This document shows, piece by piece, positions 48,771 to 59,239 of a DNA stretch of 64,000 nucleotides; within the stretch, counting starts at the first letter, position 1, and the number at the start of each line of letters is the position of its first letter. The stretch is from Nitrospirillum pindoramense (lineage in GTDB: Bacteria > Pseudomonadota > Alphaproteobacteria > Azospirillales > Azospirillaceae): positions 310,001 through 374,000 of the forward strand of contig NZ_VITR01000002.1 in the NCBI RefSeq assembly GCF_007827955.1, read 5' to 3'. Position numbers and translations under genes: made by a program. Under the pieces are notes generated by a model, which was not told the DNA's origin, did not search any database, and saw only the letters and a program-made list of their open reading frames with translations.

Positions 48771-49523
48771 CTAATGCGTCTGCCGATACTGGTAGTGATA
48801 AATGGTTTGGAACCCGGCCCGGGCGTATGTCGCCAGGGCCGGGTGGTTGCCGCCCCCCACCTGGAGATAGGCTCGCGTGGCACCCGCCTCCGCCCCCGCC
48901 GCCAGCAAGCGGGTCAGCAGCCGGCGCGACAGGCCCCGGCCACGCTGCTCCGGCGCCACCAGCACCTTGTAGATACCCAGCCAGCCGCGATCCGCGACTC
49001 CAAGGGCGCTGGCGGCATAGCTGTCGCCTTCCCAGGCGCTGACATAAAGGGTGGGGACGGCGATGGCGTCCAGAAGGCGGCGCATCGGGCCCACCTCCCC
49101 CACCGGCAGCGGCAACGCCTGGGCATAGCTAGCCAGCAGGTCGCCGGCCGGCGCCGTTTCCACCCGCCAATCCAGGCCATCCACTGTTGGCACCAGGTCC
49201 GGCGGGATGGCGGCCGCCTGCACCAGATTCTCCTCCTGCCGCAGATAGCCGCGCCGGTCCAGTTCGGCCGCCAGCCCGGCGGGCGCCAGCGGGGTGATGC
49301 GGAAACGCGGGGGCAGGCCTTCGCGGATGTAGGCCGCCTCCACCCGGTCCACCTTTTCGGCCAGCGGCAGCACGCCGGGCGCCAGGCAGGTGACGGAGTT
49401 GGACCGGCCGGTATGCCCCTGGGCGAAGCGCAGCAGCCAGCCATCGTCATGAATGGTCTTCAGGGCGGGCCAGGCCGTCAGGCACAGCTCTTCCAGCAGG
49501 CGGCACAAGTCGTTGGCGGGCAA
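48771..49523 (-). CDS. GNAT family N-acetyltransferase
   Basis: A 250-residue protein. The C-terminal half is a GNAT domain with the acetyl-CoA loop APEQRGRGLSRRLLTRLL and the tail PALATYARAGFQTIYHYQYR. The N-terminal half (WPALKTIHDDGWLLRFAQGHTGRSNSV) is of the type seen in two-domain GNATs of alphaproteobacteria. The only convenient start is a TTG at 49523, so the N-terminus is uncertain. Substrate unknown. Divergent from sdhC. Confidence 0.82.
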   Translation of the reverse strand: MPANDLCRLLEELCLTAWPALKTIHDDGWLLRFAQGHTGRSNSVTCLAPGVLPLAEKVDRVEAAYIREGLPPRFRITPLAPAGLAAELDRRGYLRQEENLVQAAAIPPDLVPTVDGLDWRVETAPAGDLLASYAQALPLPVGEVGPMRRLLDAIAVPTLYVSAWEGDSYAASALGVADRGWLGIYKVLVAPEQRGRGLSRRLLTRLLAAGAEAGATRAYLQVGGGNHPALATYARAGFQTIYHYQYRQTH

Positions 49524-49890
49524 GACGGAAACTTTCGGACAGCCGGGGCGTTGACGGTCGGACTGTACCGGCCCCGATGCTGCGCCGCAACGCGGCCCAG
49601 GTCCGGTCCCAGTCCGGCCCCAGGTCCGATCGAGGAAGCCCCTGGCGACGGGGCGTCCCCAGCCATGCCAAAAAAATCACGCACCTATGCGCCACCCCCT
49701 TGCATTCCCAAAAAGTCGTCCCCAGACAGAGCGTTGACGGACCGGAGGCAGGGGCGTAATTGACTTCACATCCTATCCGCCCCCGGCGGTGCAACAATTC
49801 GGCCGGCGTCCCGACCCGCATGTCGGGGGCGCCACGTGGCCGGTGCGGCACCGGCACCTGATAATCCAAAAGGACGAGGACGCGCGAATC
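49524..49890 (+). promoter_or_regulatory. sdhC upstream region
   Basis: No gene is supported in these 367 bp between the GNAT gene and sdhC. The half near sdhC must carry the sdh promoter. A TTGACT at 49760 is present but I find no -10 at normal spacing, so the promoter is not assigned. Confidence 0.4.
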
Positions 49891-50289
49891 ATGAGCGAGA
49901 CCAGCGTGGCCAAAAAGGCACGGCCGCTGTCGCCCCACCTCCAGGTCTATCGCCTACCCCTGCCGGCCGTGTCGTCGATCACGCACCGCTTCACCGGCAT
50001 CGCCCTGGCCGTCGGCACCCTGGTGCTGACCTGGTGGCTGGTCGCCGCCGCCAGCGGCCCGGACGACTTCGACACGGCGCAGCGCGTGCTGGGCAGCCCC
50101 ATTGGCCTGCTCTGCCTGCTGGGCTGGACCTGGGCCTTCGGCTACCACCTGCTGAAAGGCATCCAGCACCTGATCTGGGACGCCGGCGTCGGCGTAAATA
50201 CCGCGAGCGCGCAGCGCAACTCCGCCTTGGTGTTCGGCGCGTCCTTCGTTCTCACGGCGATCGTCTGGATCGCCGCTTTCGCCCTCTGA
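49891..50289 (+). CDS. sdhC: Succinate dehydrogenase cytochrome b556 subunit
   Basis: A 132-residue inner-membrane subunit with three hydrophobic helices. The signature RPLSPHLQVYRLPLPAVSSITHR with a heme/quinone-site Ser and Arg, and GYHLLKGIQHLIWDAG with the heme-ligand histidine, are clear. The ATG at 49891 follows AGGACGAGGA. First gene of sdhCDAB; sdhD follows by 16 bp. Confidence 0.95.
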   Translation: MSETSVAKKARPLSPHLQVYRLPLPAVSSITHRFTGIALAVGTLVLTWWLVAAASGPDDFDTAQRVLGSPIGLLCLLGWTWAFGYHLLKGIQHLIWDAGVGVNTASAQRNSALVFGASFVLTAIVWIAAFAL

Positions 50290-50305
50290 CGGGAGCGCGC
50301 ATTCC

Positions 50306-50704
50306 ATGGCTTCTACGTCCGACAACGGCTTCCGCACGCGCCTCGGCCGCGTGCGCGGCCTTGGCTCCGCCAAAAGCGGCGGCGCCCATTGGCTGGCCTA
50401 TCGCATGGTCGCGGCGCTGCTGACCCCGCTGACCGTCTGGTTCCTGGTTTCCGTCGTCCGCCTGGCCAAGGCGGAACACGCGGACGCCATCGCCTGGCTG
50501 CACCAGCCGGTGCATGCCGTCCTGCTGCTGGTCACCCTGATCGCCACCTTCCACCATGCCGCCTACGGCATGCGGGAAGTCTATGAAGACTACATCCACG
50601 GCAAGCTGGCGCGTCTGGTCGCCATCGGGCTGACCAACGGCGCCGCCATCCTGCTGGCCGCCGCGAGCGTCTTCGCCGTGCTCAAGATCGCCTTCGGGGC
50701 GTGA
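50306..50704 (+). CDS. sdhD: Succinate dehydrogenase membrane anchor subunit
   Basis: A 132-residue subunit with three hydrophobic segments. The N-terminal RTRLGRVRGLGSAKSGGAHWLAYRMVA and the heme-binding histidine in ATFHHAAYGMREVYEDYIHG match SdhD of alphaproteobacteria. Together with SdhC it holds heme b and the ubiquinone site. Lies 12 bp before sdhA. Confidence 0.94.
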   Translation: MASTSDNGFRTRLGRVRGLGSAKSGGAHWLAYRMVAALLTPLTVWFLVSVVRLAKAEHADAIAWLHQPVHAVLLLVTLIATFHHAAYGMREVYEDYIHGKLARLVAIGLTNGAAILLAAASVFAVLKIAFGA

Positions 50705-50716
50705 GGAAGGACTGTC

Positions 50717-52504
50717 ATGGCTAACGCCTACCCCATCATCGACCATCAGTACGACGTCGTCGTCGTCGGCGCCGGCGGCGCCGGTCTGCGCGCGACCTTC
50801 GGCATGGCCGAAAAGGGCCTGAAGACGGCCTGCATCACCAAGGTGTTCCCCACCCGCAGCCACACCGTGGCGGCGCAGGGCGGCATTTCCGCAGCACTCG
50901 GCAACATGGGCGAGGACGACTGGCGCTACCATATGTACGACACCGTGAAGGGGTCGGACTGGCTGGGCGACCAGGACGCCATCGAGTACATGGTGCGTGA
51001 GGCCGTCCCGGCCATCATCGAGCTGGAGCACTACGGCGTGCCCTTCTCGCGCACCCCGGAAGGCAAGATCTACCAGCGCGCCTTCGGCGGCATGACCACC
51101 CGCTATGGCGAAGGCCAGGCCAGGCGCACCTGCGCCGCCGCCGACCGCACCGGCCACGCCATCCTGCACACCCTGTATCAGCAGAGCCTGAAGCACGAAG
51201 CCGAGTTCTTCGTGGAATACTTCGCCCTGGACCTGCTGATGGAAGATGGCGAGTGCAAGGGCGTCCTGGCCTGGAACCTGGACGACGGCACCATCCACCG
51301 CTTCCGTGGCCATCAGACGGTGCTGGCCACCGGCGGCTACGGCCGCGCCTACTTCAGCTGCACCTCGGCCCACACCTCCACCGGCGACGGCGGCGGCATG
51401 GTGCTGCGCGCCGGCCTGCCCCTGCAGGACATGGAGTTCGTGCAGTTCCACCCCACCGGCATCTACGGCTCCGGCTGTCTGATCACCGAGGGTGTGCGCG
51501 GTGAAGGCGGCTACCTGACCAACAGCCAGGGCGAGCGCTTCATGGAGCGCTACGCCCCGTCGGCCAAGGACCTGGCCAGCCGCGACGTGGTCAGCCGCTC
51601 CATGACCGTGGAAATCCGCGAGGGTCGCGGCGTGGGTGAGCACAAGGACCACATCCACCTGCACCTGGAGCATCTGGACCCGGCCATCATCCACGAGCGC
51701 CTGCCCGGCATCGCCGAGACCGCCAAGGTCTTCGCCAACGTGGACGTGACGCGGGAGCCCATCCCCGTGCTGCCGACCGTGCACTACAACATGGGTGGCA
51801 TCCCGACCAACTATCATGGCGAGGTCATCAACCCGACGGCCGAGAACCCGGACCAGGTGGTCCCGGGCCTGATGGCCATCGGCGAGGCGGCCTGCGTGTC
51901 GGTGCACGGCGCCAACCGCCTGGGCTCCAACTCGCTGCTGGACCTGGTGGTGTTCGGCCGCGCCGCCGCCAACCGCGCCGCCGAGACGGTGAAGAAGGGT
52001 GCCGCGCACAAGACGCTGTCGCAGGACGTGACCGACAAGGCGCTGGCCCACCTGGACAAGGTGCGCAACGCCAGGGGCGGCACCCGCGTCGCCCACCTGC
52101 GCCTGGAAATGCAGAAGATCATGCAGAACAACTGCGCCGTCTTCCGCACCGGCGAGGTGCTGGAGGAAGGCGTGGAGCTGATGAAGGGCGTGTGGGCCAA
52201 GCGCGACGACATCGCCGTCAGCGACCGCTCGCTGATCTGGAACTCCGACCTGGTGGAAGCGCTGGAGCTGGACAACCTGATGCGCCAGGCCGTGGTCACC
52301 ATCAATTCGGCGGCCAACCGCAAGGAAAGCCGCGGCGCCCATGCCCGCGAGGACTTCCCCGAGCGCGACGACCACGAGTGGATGAAGCACACCACGTCCT
52401 GGGTGGATGAGAAGGGCACCGTCACCCTGGGTGACCGCCCCGTCCACATGTACACCCTGACCGGTGACATTGACGTCATCCCGCCCAAGAAGCGCGTCTA
52501 CTGA
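50717..52504 (+). CDS. sdhA: Succinate dehydrogenase flavoprotein subunit
   Basis: A 595-residue catalytic subunit oxidising succinate to fumarate. FAD site [12 protein letters not shown]; the histidine that binds FAD covalently in [18 protein letters not shown]; substrate region [21 protein letters not shown]; active-site arginine region in [13 protein letters not shown] and the C-terminal [20 protein letters not shown]. Length normal. sdhB follows by 26 bp. Confidence 0.98.
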   Translation: MANAYPIIDHQYDVVVVGAGGAGLRATFGMAEKGLKTACITKVFPTRSHTVAAQGGISAALGNMGEDDWRYHMYDTVKGSDWLGDQDAIEYMVREAVPAIIELEHYGVPFSRTPEGKIYQRAFGGMTTRYGEGQARRTCAAADRTGHAILHTLYQQSLKHEAEFFVEYFALDLLMEDGECKGVLAWNLDDGTIHRFRGHQTVLATGGYGRAYFSCTSAHTSTGDGGGMVLRAGLPLQDMEFVQFHPTGIYGSGCLITEGVRGEGGYLTNSQGERFMERYAPSAKDLASRDVVSRSMTVEIREGRGVGEHKDHIHLHLEHLDPAIIHERLPGIAETAKVFANVDVTREPIPVLPTVHYNMGGIPTNYHGEVINPTAENPDQVVPGLMAIGEAACVSVHGANRLGSNSLLDLVVFGRAAANRAAETVKKGAAHKTLSQDVTDKALAHLDKVRNARGGTRVAHLRLEMQKIMQNNCAVFRTGEVLEEGVELMKGVWAKRDDIAVSDRSLIWNSDLVEALELDNLMRQAVVTINSAANRKESRGAHAREDFPERDDHEWMKHTTSWVDEKGTVTLGDRPVHMYTLTGDIDVIPPKKRVY

Positions 52505-52530
52505 CGCCTTAGCCGAACGGACCCGATGCC

Positions 52531-53313
52531 ATGGCCGAGTTCTCCCTTCCCGCCAATTCCAAGGTTCACGCCGGCAAGACCACGTCGGTGAAGACGTCCG
52601 CCACCAAGCGGGCCAAGACCTTCCGCATCTATCGCTATGACCCGGACAAGGGCAGCAACCCCACCGAGGACCGCTACGAGATCGATCTCGACAAGTGCGG
52701 TCCCATGGTGCTGGACGCCCTGATCCACATTAAGAACGACATCGACAGCACGCTGACCTTCCGCCGGTCGTGCCGCGAGGGCATCTGCGGCTCTTGCGCC
52801 ATGAACATCGACGGGCGCAACACGCTGGCCTGCCTGAAGGCCATCGAGGACGTGAAGGGCGACGTCAAGATCTACCCGCTGCCGCACATGCCGGTGGTGA
52901 AGGATCTGGTGCCGGACCTGAACACGATCTACGCCCAGTACACCTCCATCAAACCCTGGCTGCAGAGCCAGAGCCCGGCGCCGTCGCGTGAGCGGCTGCA
53001 GAGCCCGGAGGAGCGTGAGAAGCTGGACGGCCTCTATGAGTGCATCCTGTGCTTCTGCTGCTCCACCAGCTGCCCCAGCTATTGGTGGAACGGCGACAAG
53101 TACCTGGGCCCGGCCATCCTGCTGCAGGCCTACCGCTGGATCGCCGACAGCCGCGACGAAATGACGGGTGAGCGCCTGGACAACCTGGAAGATCCCTTCC
53201 GGCTGTACCGCTGCCACACCATCATGAACTGCACCCAGACCTGCCCCAAGGGCCTGAACCCGGCGAAGGCCATCGCCGAGATCAAGAAGCTGATGGTGGC
53301 CCGCGCCGCCTGA
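52531..53313 (+). CDS. sdhB: Succinate dehydrogenase iron-sulfur subunit
   Basis: A 260-residue subunit carrying three clusters. The [2Fe-2S] site is [21 protein letters not shown]. The [4Fe-4S] and [3Fe-4S] ligands are in [17 protein letters not shown] and [17 protein letters not shown]. It transfers electrons from SdhA FAD to quinone. Last gene of the operon, followed by a strong terminator. Confidence 0.98.
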   Translation: MAEFSLPANSKVHAGKTTSVKTSATKRAKTFRIYRYDPDKGSNPTEDRYEIDLDKCGPMVLDALIHIKNDIDSTLTFRRSCREGICGSCAMNIDGRNTLACLKAIEDVKGDVKIYPLPHMPVVKDLVPDLNTIYAQYTSIKPWLQSQSPAPSRERLQSPEEREKLDGLYECILCFCCSTSCPSYWWNGDKYLGPAILLQAYRWIADSRDEMTGERLDNLEDPFRLYRCHTIMNCTQTCPKGLNPAKAIAEIKKLMVARAA

Positions 53314-53340
53314 CGCCAGCCGATAAGGCCCACGATGACA

Positions 53341-53374
53341 AACGCCGCGACGGTTCGCCCGCCGCGGCGTTTTT
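53341..53374 (+). terminator. sdh operon terminator
   Basis: AACGCCGCG (53341-53349) and CGCGGCGTT (53363-53371) arms with a 13-base loop are followed by a TTTTT run (53370-53374). A standard intrinsic terminator 28 bp after sdhB. Confidence 0.9.
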
Positions 53375-53435
53375 CTTGGCCTGCAAGGGCGGCATCAACG
53401 GCACTGGGCGATTGAAAAAGTGTCCGCCATAGCCG

Positions 53436-56105
53436 ATGAGGAAGCGTTACCCTCGCCTCTTCAGCGCCGTGATGGAAGCCTTGCCGAATAGCTTGACGCC
53501 CCCCCTGCCGCCACAGCCCGCCGGCGCGCGGTCCCGCCCCGCTCTGTGGCGTTCCGCCAGCTTCCGCGCAATCGCCCTGCTCATCGCCACCCCCATCCTG
53601 GCGAAGCTCGGCCTGATCCTGGGCTGGCGCCTGGCGGATGCCCGCTTCATCGAAGGCTGGCTGGCCACCGGTGTGGTCCGCGGGGGCTTGTCGACCCTGG
53701 ACCCCAACATCGCCTATACCAGCCACGCGCTGGGCCACCGCGCCGCCCTGGACTGGCTGTCCGGCCACATCCCGTGGTGGAACCCCTATTCCGGCATCGG
53801 CATGCCGCTGGCCGGCGACATGCAGTCGGCCGCCCTGTTCCCGCCCACCCTGTTGCTGGCCCTGCCCAATGGGCAGCTGTACATGCACATCAGCCTGCAG
53901 ATCACGGCGGGGGTGTTCACCTGGCTGCTGATGCGCCGCCTGGGGGTTGCGATGCTGGGGGCCACGGTGGCCGGCCTGCTGTTCGAATTCAACGGCACCT
54001 TCGGTTGGCTGGCCAACGCCGTCATCAACCCCATCCCCTTCCTGCCCATGGTGCTGCTGGGGGTGGAAGAGGCGCGGGCCCGCGCGCTGGCCGGCCGCCC
54101 GGGCGGGTGGGGATGGATCGCCGGCGGTTTGGCGCTGTCGCTTTATGCCGGTTTTCCCGAGGTCGCCTATTTCAACGGTCTGCTGGTCGCCGCCTGGACC
54201 CTGGCGCGGCTGGCGGACCTGCGGGGCCATTCCGTGGCGTACCTCGCGCGTGTCGCCGCCGGCGCGGTCGCCGGCCTGCTGCTGGCCGCCCCCATCCTGA
54301 TCGCCTTCCTGGTCTATATGGGCGACGCCTATCTGGGCAACCATGCCACGGGCGTCTTTCGCCAGTCGCATCTCAACATCCAACGGGGGCTGACCCTGTT
54401 CCTGCCCTATGCCCTGGGCGAGGCGGGCGAATCCAAGACCCCCGAGGACGTGGTGTTCTGGGGCAGCGTTGGCGGGTATACCGGCCTGGTCCTGGTGGTC
54501 GCCGCCGTGATGGCGGTCTGGCGCCCCTGGTTGCGCAGCTTGCGGCTGACACTGGCCGGCTGGTGCCTGGTGGTGACGACCGCGATCTATGGCCAGCACG
54601 CGACGGTGTTCTTGCTCACCGCCATCCCGGCCGTCGGCGACGCGATGTTCTACCGCTACTTCAGCGCCTCGATCTCCTTCGCGCTGGCCGTGTTGGCCGG
54701 CTTGGCCTGCCAGGACTTGGTGGAGTGTGGGACGGAACGGCGGCCGAACCGCACCTATTGGGTCGGCTGGGCAGTGGGGTGGACCTGCTTGGCGGCGGCG
54801 CTGTGGCTGTCCCGGATGCTGTATATGAACGCTCCCCTCACGCCCATCCTGGCCAAATCCCTGATCTACGCCGTGGTGGTGATGCTGGGCATCCGCGAGT
54901 TGGGCGGCGCCACCTTCATCAGCGACCGCACCCGGGCATTGGTTCTGGGCACGGTGGCCGTGGCTGAAGCCGTGGTCCTGTTCGTGCTGCCCCTGCGCTA
55001 TTATCCCAAGGGCGGGCAGCTACAGACCGCGGGCATAGAGTTCCTGCAAAAGAACCTGGGCCTGCAACGCTTCTATACCCTGGGGCCCATCCAACCCAAC
55101 TACAGCGCCTATTACGGCATCGCGGGCATCAACCACAACGACCTGCCCTTGCCGGCGACCTGGGTGAATTACGTCCACGATCATCTGGACGACAACACCA
55201 TCGAGTCGGCCTTCGATGGCCAGGATCGCAAGGTACCGTCGGGACCAACCGCCGCGGAGAACCTGCGCGCCAATCTGGACGCCTATCGGGCCTTGGGCGT
55301 GAAGTACCTGGTGGCGCCCACCGGCCAAAGCCCCTTCGATTGGAGGCCCCCGGGCACGGCCATCCATCGGACCGAGGTTTTGCGCTTGGAGGACGGAGAC
55401 AGCGCCAGCCTGACCCTGCCGCCTGACCCGTCGATGAACGCCGACCGCGAGGTGCGATCGGTCGGCGTCCTGGTAGCGACATATCTGGGGACAAGCACCG
55501 GCACGCTGGCCGTGCGCCTCTGCGCCGCCGACCGTTGCGCCGAGGGTCGGCGGGACCTGGCCACGGCGGTCGACAACCAGTACCTGTCCATTCCCCTTGA
55601 CGCCCCAGTGCCTTTCGCCGGCCCCCTGACCATCACCTTCCGCAAGGTCGGCGGCCATTCCCCAGTGGGGCTATGGACCACACCGGCACCCGAGCGGCAA
55701 CCCCAGGTGACCCTGCGTTTCGATTCCCCCGCAGCCAGCGACGGCATCATGGACATCGTCGAACTGCCAGGCGCCCGGCCCTATTTCACGGCGGAGGGAT
55801 GCCAGCTGGCCCCCATCAGCCGCGACAGCGTTGCCGCCGACTGCCCCGCCCCGGCCACACTGACGCGCCTGGAACTGTTCATGCCGGGCTGGACCGCGAC
55901 CGTGAACGGGGCGTCGCGGCCAGTTGGCCGGGAGGGCCCGCTGTTCCAGACGGTTGACCTGCCCGCCGGCCGGTCGGAGGTGCGCTTCCAATACCAGCCG
56001 CCGCACATCGCCTGGGGCTATGCCGCCTTCCTTGCCGGGCTTGCCCTGGCGGCGGCCAGCGCGCTGCCCTTCGGCCGTAACCGCCGCGCTCCTGCGACGC
56101 CGTGA
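53436..56105 (+). CDS. YfhO-type polytopic membrane protein 1 (GT-C-like)
   Basis: An 889-residue protein with about a dozen hydrophobic segments in the first 560 residues and a large C-terminal extracytoplasmic domain. LGHRAALDWLSGHIPWWNPY and the following GIGMPLAGDMQSAALFPPTL, early in the protein, are typical of the YfhO family, related to GT-C glycosyltransferases that use lipid-linked sugars. LYAGFPEVAYFNGLL is another conserved stretch. The tail (LTRLELFMPGWTATVNG) is the beta-sandwich seen in this family. Start ATG 53436, alternative 53472. The product is closely related to the next gene's, arguing for a tandem duplication. Confidence 0.8.
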   Translation: MRKRYPRLFSAVMEALPNSLTPPLPPQPAGARSRPALWRSASFRAIALLIATPILAKLGLILGWRLADARFIEGWLATGVVRGGLSTLDPNIAYTSHALGHRAALDWLSGHIPWWNPYSGIGMPLAGDMQSAALFPPTLLLALPNGQLYMHISLQITAGVFTWLLMRRLGVAMLGATVAGLLFEFNGTFGWLANAVINPIPFLPMVLLGVEEARARALAGRPGGWGWIAGGLALSLYAGFPEVAYFNGLLVAAWTLARLADLRGHSVAYLARVAAGAVAGLLLAAPILIAFLVYMGDAYLGNHATGVFRQSHLNIQRGLTLFLPYALGEAGESKTPEDVVFWGSVGGYTGLVLVVAAVMAVWRPWLRSLRLTLAGWCLVVTTAIYGQHATVFLLTAIPAVGDAMFYRYFSASISFALAVLAGLACQDLVECGTERRPNRTYWVGWAVGWTCLAAALWLSRMLYMNAPLTPILAKSLIYAVVVMLGIRELGGATFISDRTRALVLGTVAVAEAVVLFVLPLRYYPKGGQLQTAGIEFLQKNLGLQRFYTLGPIQPNYSAYYGIAGINHNDLPLPATWVNYVHDHLDDNTIESAFDGQDRKVPSGPTAAENLRANLDAYRALGVKYLVAPTGQSPFDWRPPGTAIHRTEVLRLEDGDSASLTLPPDPSMNADREVRSVGVLVATYLGTSTGTLAVRLCAADRCAEGRRDLATAVDNQYLSIPLDAPVPFAGPLTITFRKVGGHSPVGLWTTPAPERQPQVTLRFDSPAASDGIMDIVELPGARPYFTAEGCQLAPISRDSVAADCPAPATLTRLELFMPGWTATVNGASRPVGREGPLFQTVDLPAGRSEVRFQYQPPHIAWGYAAFLAGLALAAASALPFGRNRRAPATP

Positions 56106-58768
56106 TGGCACTGATGACATCAAGCACCACCGGCGGCCGGGGGCTGCTCCTCGTCATCCTCGCCCCCATCCTGGCCAAACTGCACCTGATCCTGGGCTGG
56201 CGGCTGGCCGATGCCCGCTTCCTGGAAAGCGGCATCGCCGCCAACGTCCTCAGGCGCAGCCTGGCCACGCTGGACCCCAACATCGCCTATACCAGCCAAG
56301 CCTTGGGCCACCGCGCGGCGCTGGACTGGTTGTCGGGCACCATTCCCTGGTGGAATCCCTATTCCGGCGTCGGCATGCCGTTGGCCGGTGACATGCAATC
56401 CGCCGCCCTGTTCCCGCCAACCTTGCTGCTGGCCCTGCCCAACGGCCAGCTCTACATGCACATCAGCCTGCAGATCCTGGCCGGCCTGTTCACCTGGTTG
56501 TTGCTGCGGCGGCTGGGCCTGGCGCCGATGGCATCGGCCGTCGCGGCCCTGCTGTTCGAGTTCAACGGCACCTACGCCTGGCTGGCCAACGCCGTCGTCA
56601 ACCCCATCTGCTTCCTGCCCATGATCCTTCTGGGTGTGGAAACCGTGCGAAGCCGTGTCCAGGCGGGCGGGCGGGGCGGTTGGTCCTGGATCATCCTGGG
56701 GCTGGCCTTGTCCCTCTATGCCGGCTTTCCCGAAGTCGCCTATTTCAACGGCCTGCTGATAGCCGTCTGGACACTGGCACGGCTGGCCGGCCTTGCCGGG
56801 CGCCAGCGCCTGGCCTATCTCGCGCGGGTGGCGCTGGGCGCCCTCGGCGGCCTGCTGGTCGCGGCCCCCATCCTGATCGCTTTCCTGGGTTATCTGCCAC
56901 ACGCCAACCTGGGCGATCACAGCGATGGCGGCTTCCGCCATGTGCATCTCTCCGCCGCCCGCCTGATCACGCTGATCCTGCCCTACGGCCTGGGCCGGCT
57001 GAGCGACCCCGGCACGGCGGAGAGCTTCGGCTTTTGGGGGGCGGTTGGTGGCTATACCGGCATCGGCCTGCTCACCTTGGGGGCGATCGGCGCCGTCGGA
57101 GGCCACCTGCGTCCCCTGCGCCTGGCCTTGGCCGCGTGGGTCGCCATCGTTACCGGCGCCATTTATGGCCTGCCATTGGTCAACGCCGTGGTGACCGCCA
57201 TCCCGGGCGTCGGCTGGGCCATGTTCTTTCGCTATTTCGCCCCGTCGGTGGCCTTCGCCCTGGCCATCCTCGCGGGGCTGGGCTGCCAGGATGTGGCGGG
57301 CGCGGCCAAGCCGACCCGCCGGCAGTGGCTTGGTATCACTGCGGTGATGGCCTTCGCGGCCCTGGCCTTGGGCCTTGCCGCCCCGCTGCTGGCGCTGAAG
57401 CCCTACCGTGGGCCCTGGCTGTGGGGTTCGCTGGTCGTGGCCGTCCTGGTCCTGGGCGGCATGGCCGCCGTGCTGCGCCGGCCCACCCTGGACGGCCATC
57501 GTCGCGCCCGCTGGCTGGGTGGCCTGGCGGTGGCGGAGGCGGTGCTGCTGCTGCTGATACCCACCGTGTTCTATCCGCGCGCCGGCGTCCTCCGGGAAGA
57601 CGGCATCGCCTTTCTGCAAAGCCATCTGGGCCTGCAGCGCTTTTACACCGTGGGCCCCGTCCAACCCAACTATGGCGCCTATTACGGCATTGCCGGCATC
57701 AACCACAACGACCTGCCCCTGCCGGCCGCCTGGGTGGACCACGTCATCCATCGGTTGGACGACAACACGCAATCCATTGCTTTCGACGGACGGGATCGCC
57801 GCTCGGCCGCCGGAGCCAGCGCGGTGGAGAATGTGCGGCGCGATATGGACGCCTACCGCGATGTGGGCGTTCGCTATGTTGTTTCCGTACCGGGCCAGGG
57901 CCCCTTCGATTGGCGGCCTTCCGGGATGAGCGACCAGGAGCAGCGCCCCCTGGTCCTGGCTGACGGGGACGCGGCCATCCTGACCCTGCCGGCGGATGCT
58001 GGCCGGGCGCCATTCGATGCCAAGCGCGATCAGGTGGCCGCCGTGGGACTGACTGTCCGTTCCCTGAAGAACGGCGCCGCCGACGGCCGCCTGACGCTGC
58101 GCCTGTGCGGCGGCGGCACCTGCGCGGAGGGCGGGCGCGGATTGTCGGATATCGTGGGGGGCGGCTACGTCCTGATCCCACTGTCCGGCACCGTCCCACT
58201 GGCGGGCGACATGCCCCTGACGCTGGAGATTCGCCGGGTGGGCGGACACAAGCGTTTTGGCCTGGCCATGTGGACGATGGCCGCCGATACGGGGCGAACC
58301 CTCACCCTGAACGGCACCCCGGTCGGGGGCATGGAACCCCACCTCGCCCTTGCCCTGGCGGCGGCGGCGGCGGCGCCAGCCGACGGCGGTGGACCCGTCT
58401 TCCGCGATGAGGTGATGCAGATCGACGCCCTCACAGACCCCCGGCCATACTTCAATGCGGATGGATGCCAACTGACGCCGACCACGCGGGAGCGGCTGAC
58501 CGCGGACTGCGCCGCGCCATCCAGCCTGACCCGGCTGGAACTGTTCATGCCGGGCTGGACGGCCACGGTGAACGGCCGGGAACAGGCGGTGGCGACAGAC
58601 GGCCCGCTGTTCCAGAAACTGGCCTTACCCGCCGGCCAGTCGGAGGTGGTCTTCCGGTACAGCCCGCCCCACATGGGATGGGGCTACGTCGCCTTGGTCG
58701 CCGGCTTGGCCTTGACCTTGCTCGGCGCGGGCCCAGGCCGGCAACGAAGCCTCACCGATCCTCGCTGA
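56105..58768 (+). CDS. YfhO-type polytopic membrane protein 2 (GT-C-like)
   Basis: An 887-residue paralogue of the preceding gene, with the same order of membrane helices and the same C-terminal domain. Near-identical blocks include LDPNIAYTSQALGHRAALDW, PWWNPYSGVGMPLAGDMQSA, AYYGIAGINHNDLPLPA and LTRLELFMPGWTATVNG. The start overlaps the upstream stop by one base (TGATG), so the pair is translationally coupled. Probably transfers a sugar or modifies a surface glycan at the periplasmic face; substrate unknown. Its end overlaps the convergent lipoprotein gene by 17 bp. Confidence 0.8.
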   Translation: MALMTSSTTGGRGLLLVILAPILAKLHLILGWRLADARFLESGIAANVLRRSLATLDPNIAYTSQALGHRAALDWLSGTIPWWNPYSGVGMPLAGDMQSAALFPPTLLLALPNGQLYMHISLQILAGLFTWLLLRRLGLAPMASAVAALLFEFNGTYAWLANAVVNPICFLPMILLGVETVRSRVQAGGRGGWSWIILGLALSLYAGFPEVAYFNGLLIAVWTLARLAGLAGRQRLAYLARVALGALGGLLVAAPILIAFLGYLPHANLGDHSDGGFRHVHLSAARLITLILPYGLGRLSDPGTAESFGFWGAVGGYTGIGLLTLGAIGAVGGHLRPLRLALAAWVAIVTGAIYGLPLVNAVVTAIPGVGWAMFFRYFAPSVAFALAILAGLGCQDVAGAAKPTRRQWLGITAVMAFAALALGLAAPLLALKPYRGPWLWGSLVVAVLVLGGMAAVLRRPTLDGHRRARWLGGLAVAEAVLLLLIPTVFYPRAGVLREDGIAFLQSHLGLQRFYTVGPVQPNYGAYYGIAGINHNDLPLPAAWVDHVIHRLDDNTQSIAFDGRDRRSAAGASAVENVRRDMDAYRDVGVRYVVSVPGQGPFDWRPSGMSDQEQRPLVLADGDAAILTLPADAGRAPFDAKRDQVAAVGLTVRSLKNGAADGRLTLRLCGGGTCAEGGRGLSDIVGGGYVLIPLSGTVPLAGDMPLTLEIRRVGGHKRFGLAMWTMAADTGRTLTLNGTPVGGMEPHLALALAAAAAAPADGGGPVFRDEVMQIDALTDPRPYFNADGCQLTPTTRERLTADCAAPSSLTRLELFMPGWTATVNGREQAVATDGPLFQKLALPAGQSEVVFRYSPPHMGWGYVALVAGLALTLLGAGPGRQRSLTDPR

Positions 58769-59078
58769 CCGAGATCAGGGCCGTATCCTTGACGACACAG
58801 CGCATGACATGGCGGCCGGCGGCGGCGGTGATGTCGCGGCGGGGCATCAGGGTGAAGGGCTGGACCACGGTCTGGCGGCCGTCCGCCTCGGTGGACAGAA
58901 CCGGCAGGTCGAAGGCGATCTTGTAATAATCGTCGTACACGTGATCGACCTCGCGCCGGCATACGGTCGTGGCGGTGCGCGGCATGTCATAGTGATGGCC
59001 GCTGTCATCGGCATTGATGACGCAGCCCCCCAAGGACAGGCAGCCAACGGCGGCGCCCATGATCACCCGGTTACGCAT
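58752..59078 (-). CDS. Small lipoprotein
   Basis: A 108-residue predicted lipoprotein. Lipobox LSLGGC after a short leader (MRNRVIMGAAVGC), then a domain with paired Cys (TTVCRREVDHVYDDYYKIAFDLPV and RHVMRCVVKDTALISVSEDR). I do not recognise a family. The ATG at 59078 is chosen for the leader; the frame is open further upstream. Convergent with the YfhO pair. Confidence 0.65.
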   Translation of the reverse strand: MRNRVIMGAAVGCLSLGGCVINADDSGHHYDMPRTATTVCRREVDHVYDDYYKIAFDLPVLSTEADGRQTVVQPFTLMPRRDITAAAGRHVMRCVVKDTALISVSEDR

Positions 59079-59239
59079 GCCCCGTTCTCCCCTTACATGG
59101 CGATGGCGCAACGCGGCGCCCCCGCCCTCTCTACAAGGACCGTGGGGAAGGACAAGGCTGCGAAACCAGGGGGTTACCCGAATTTACCGGACGGTAACGC
59201 GGCAGGCCGTTTGGTAACGGGCCAGCCAACAAACAGGGA

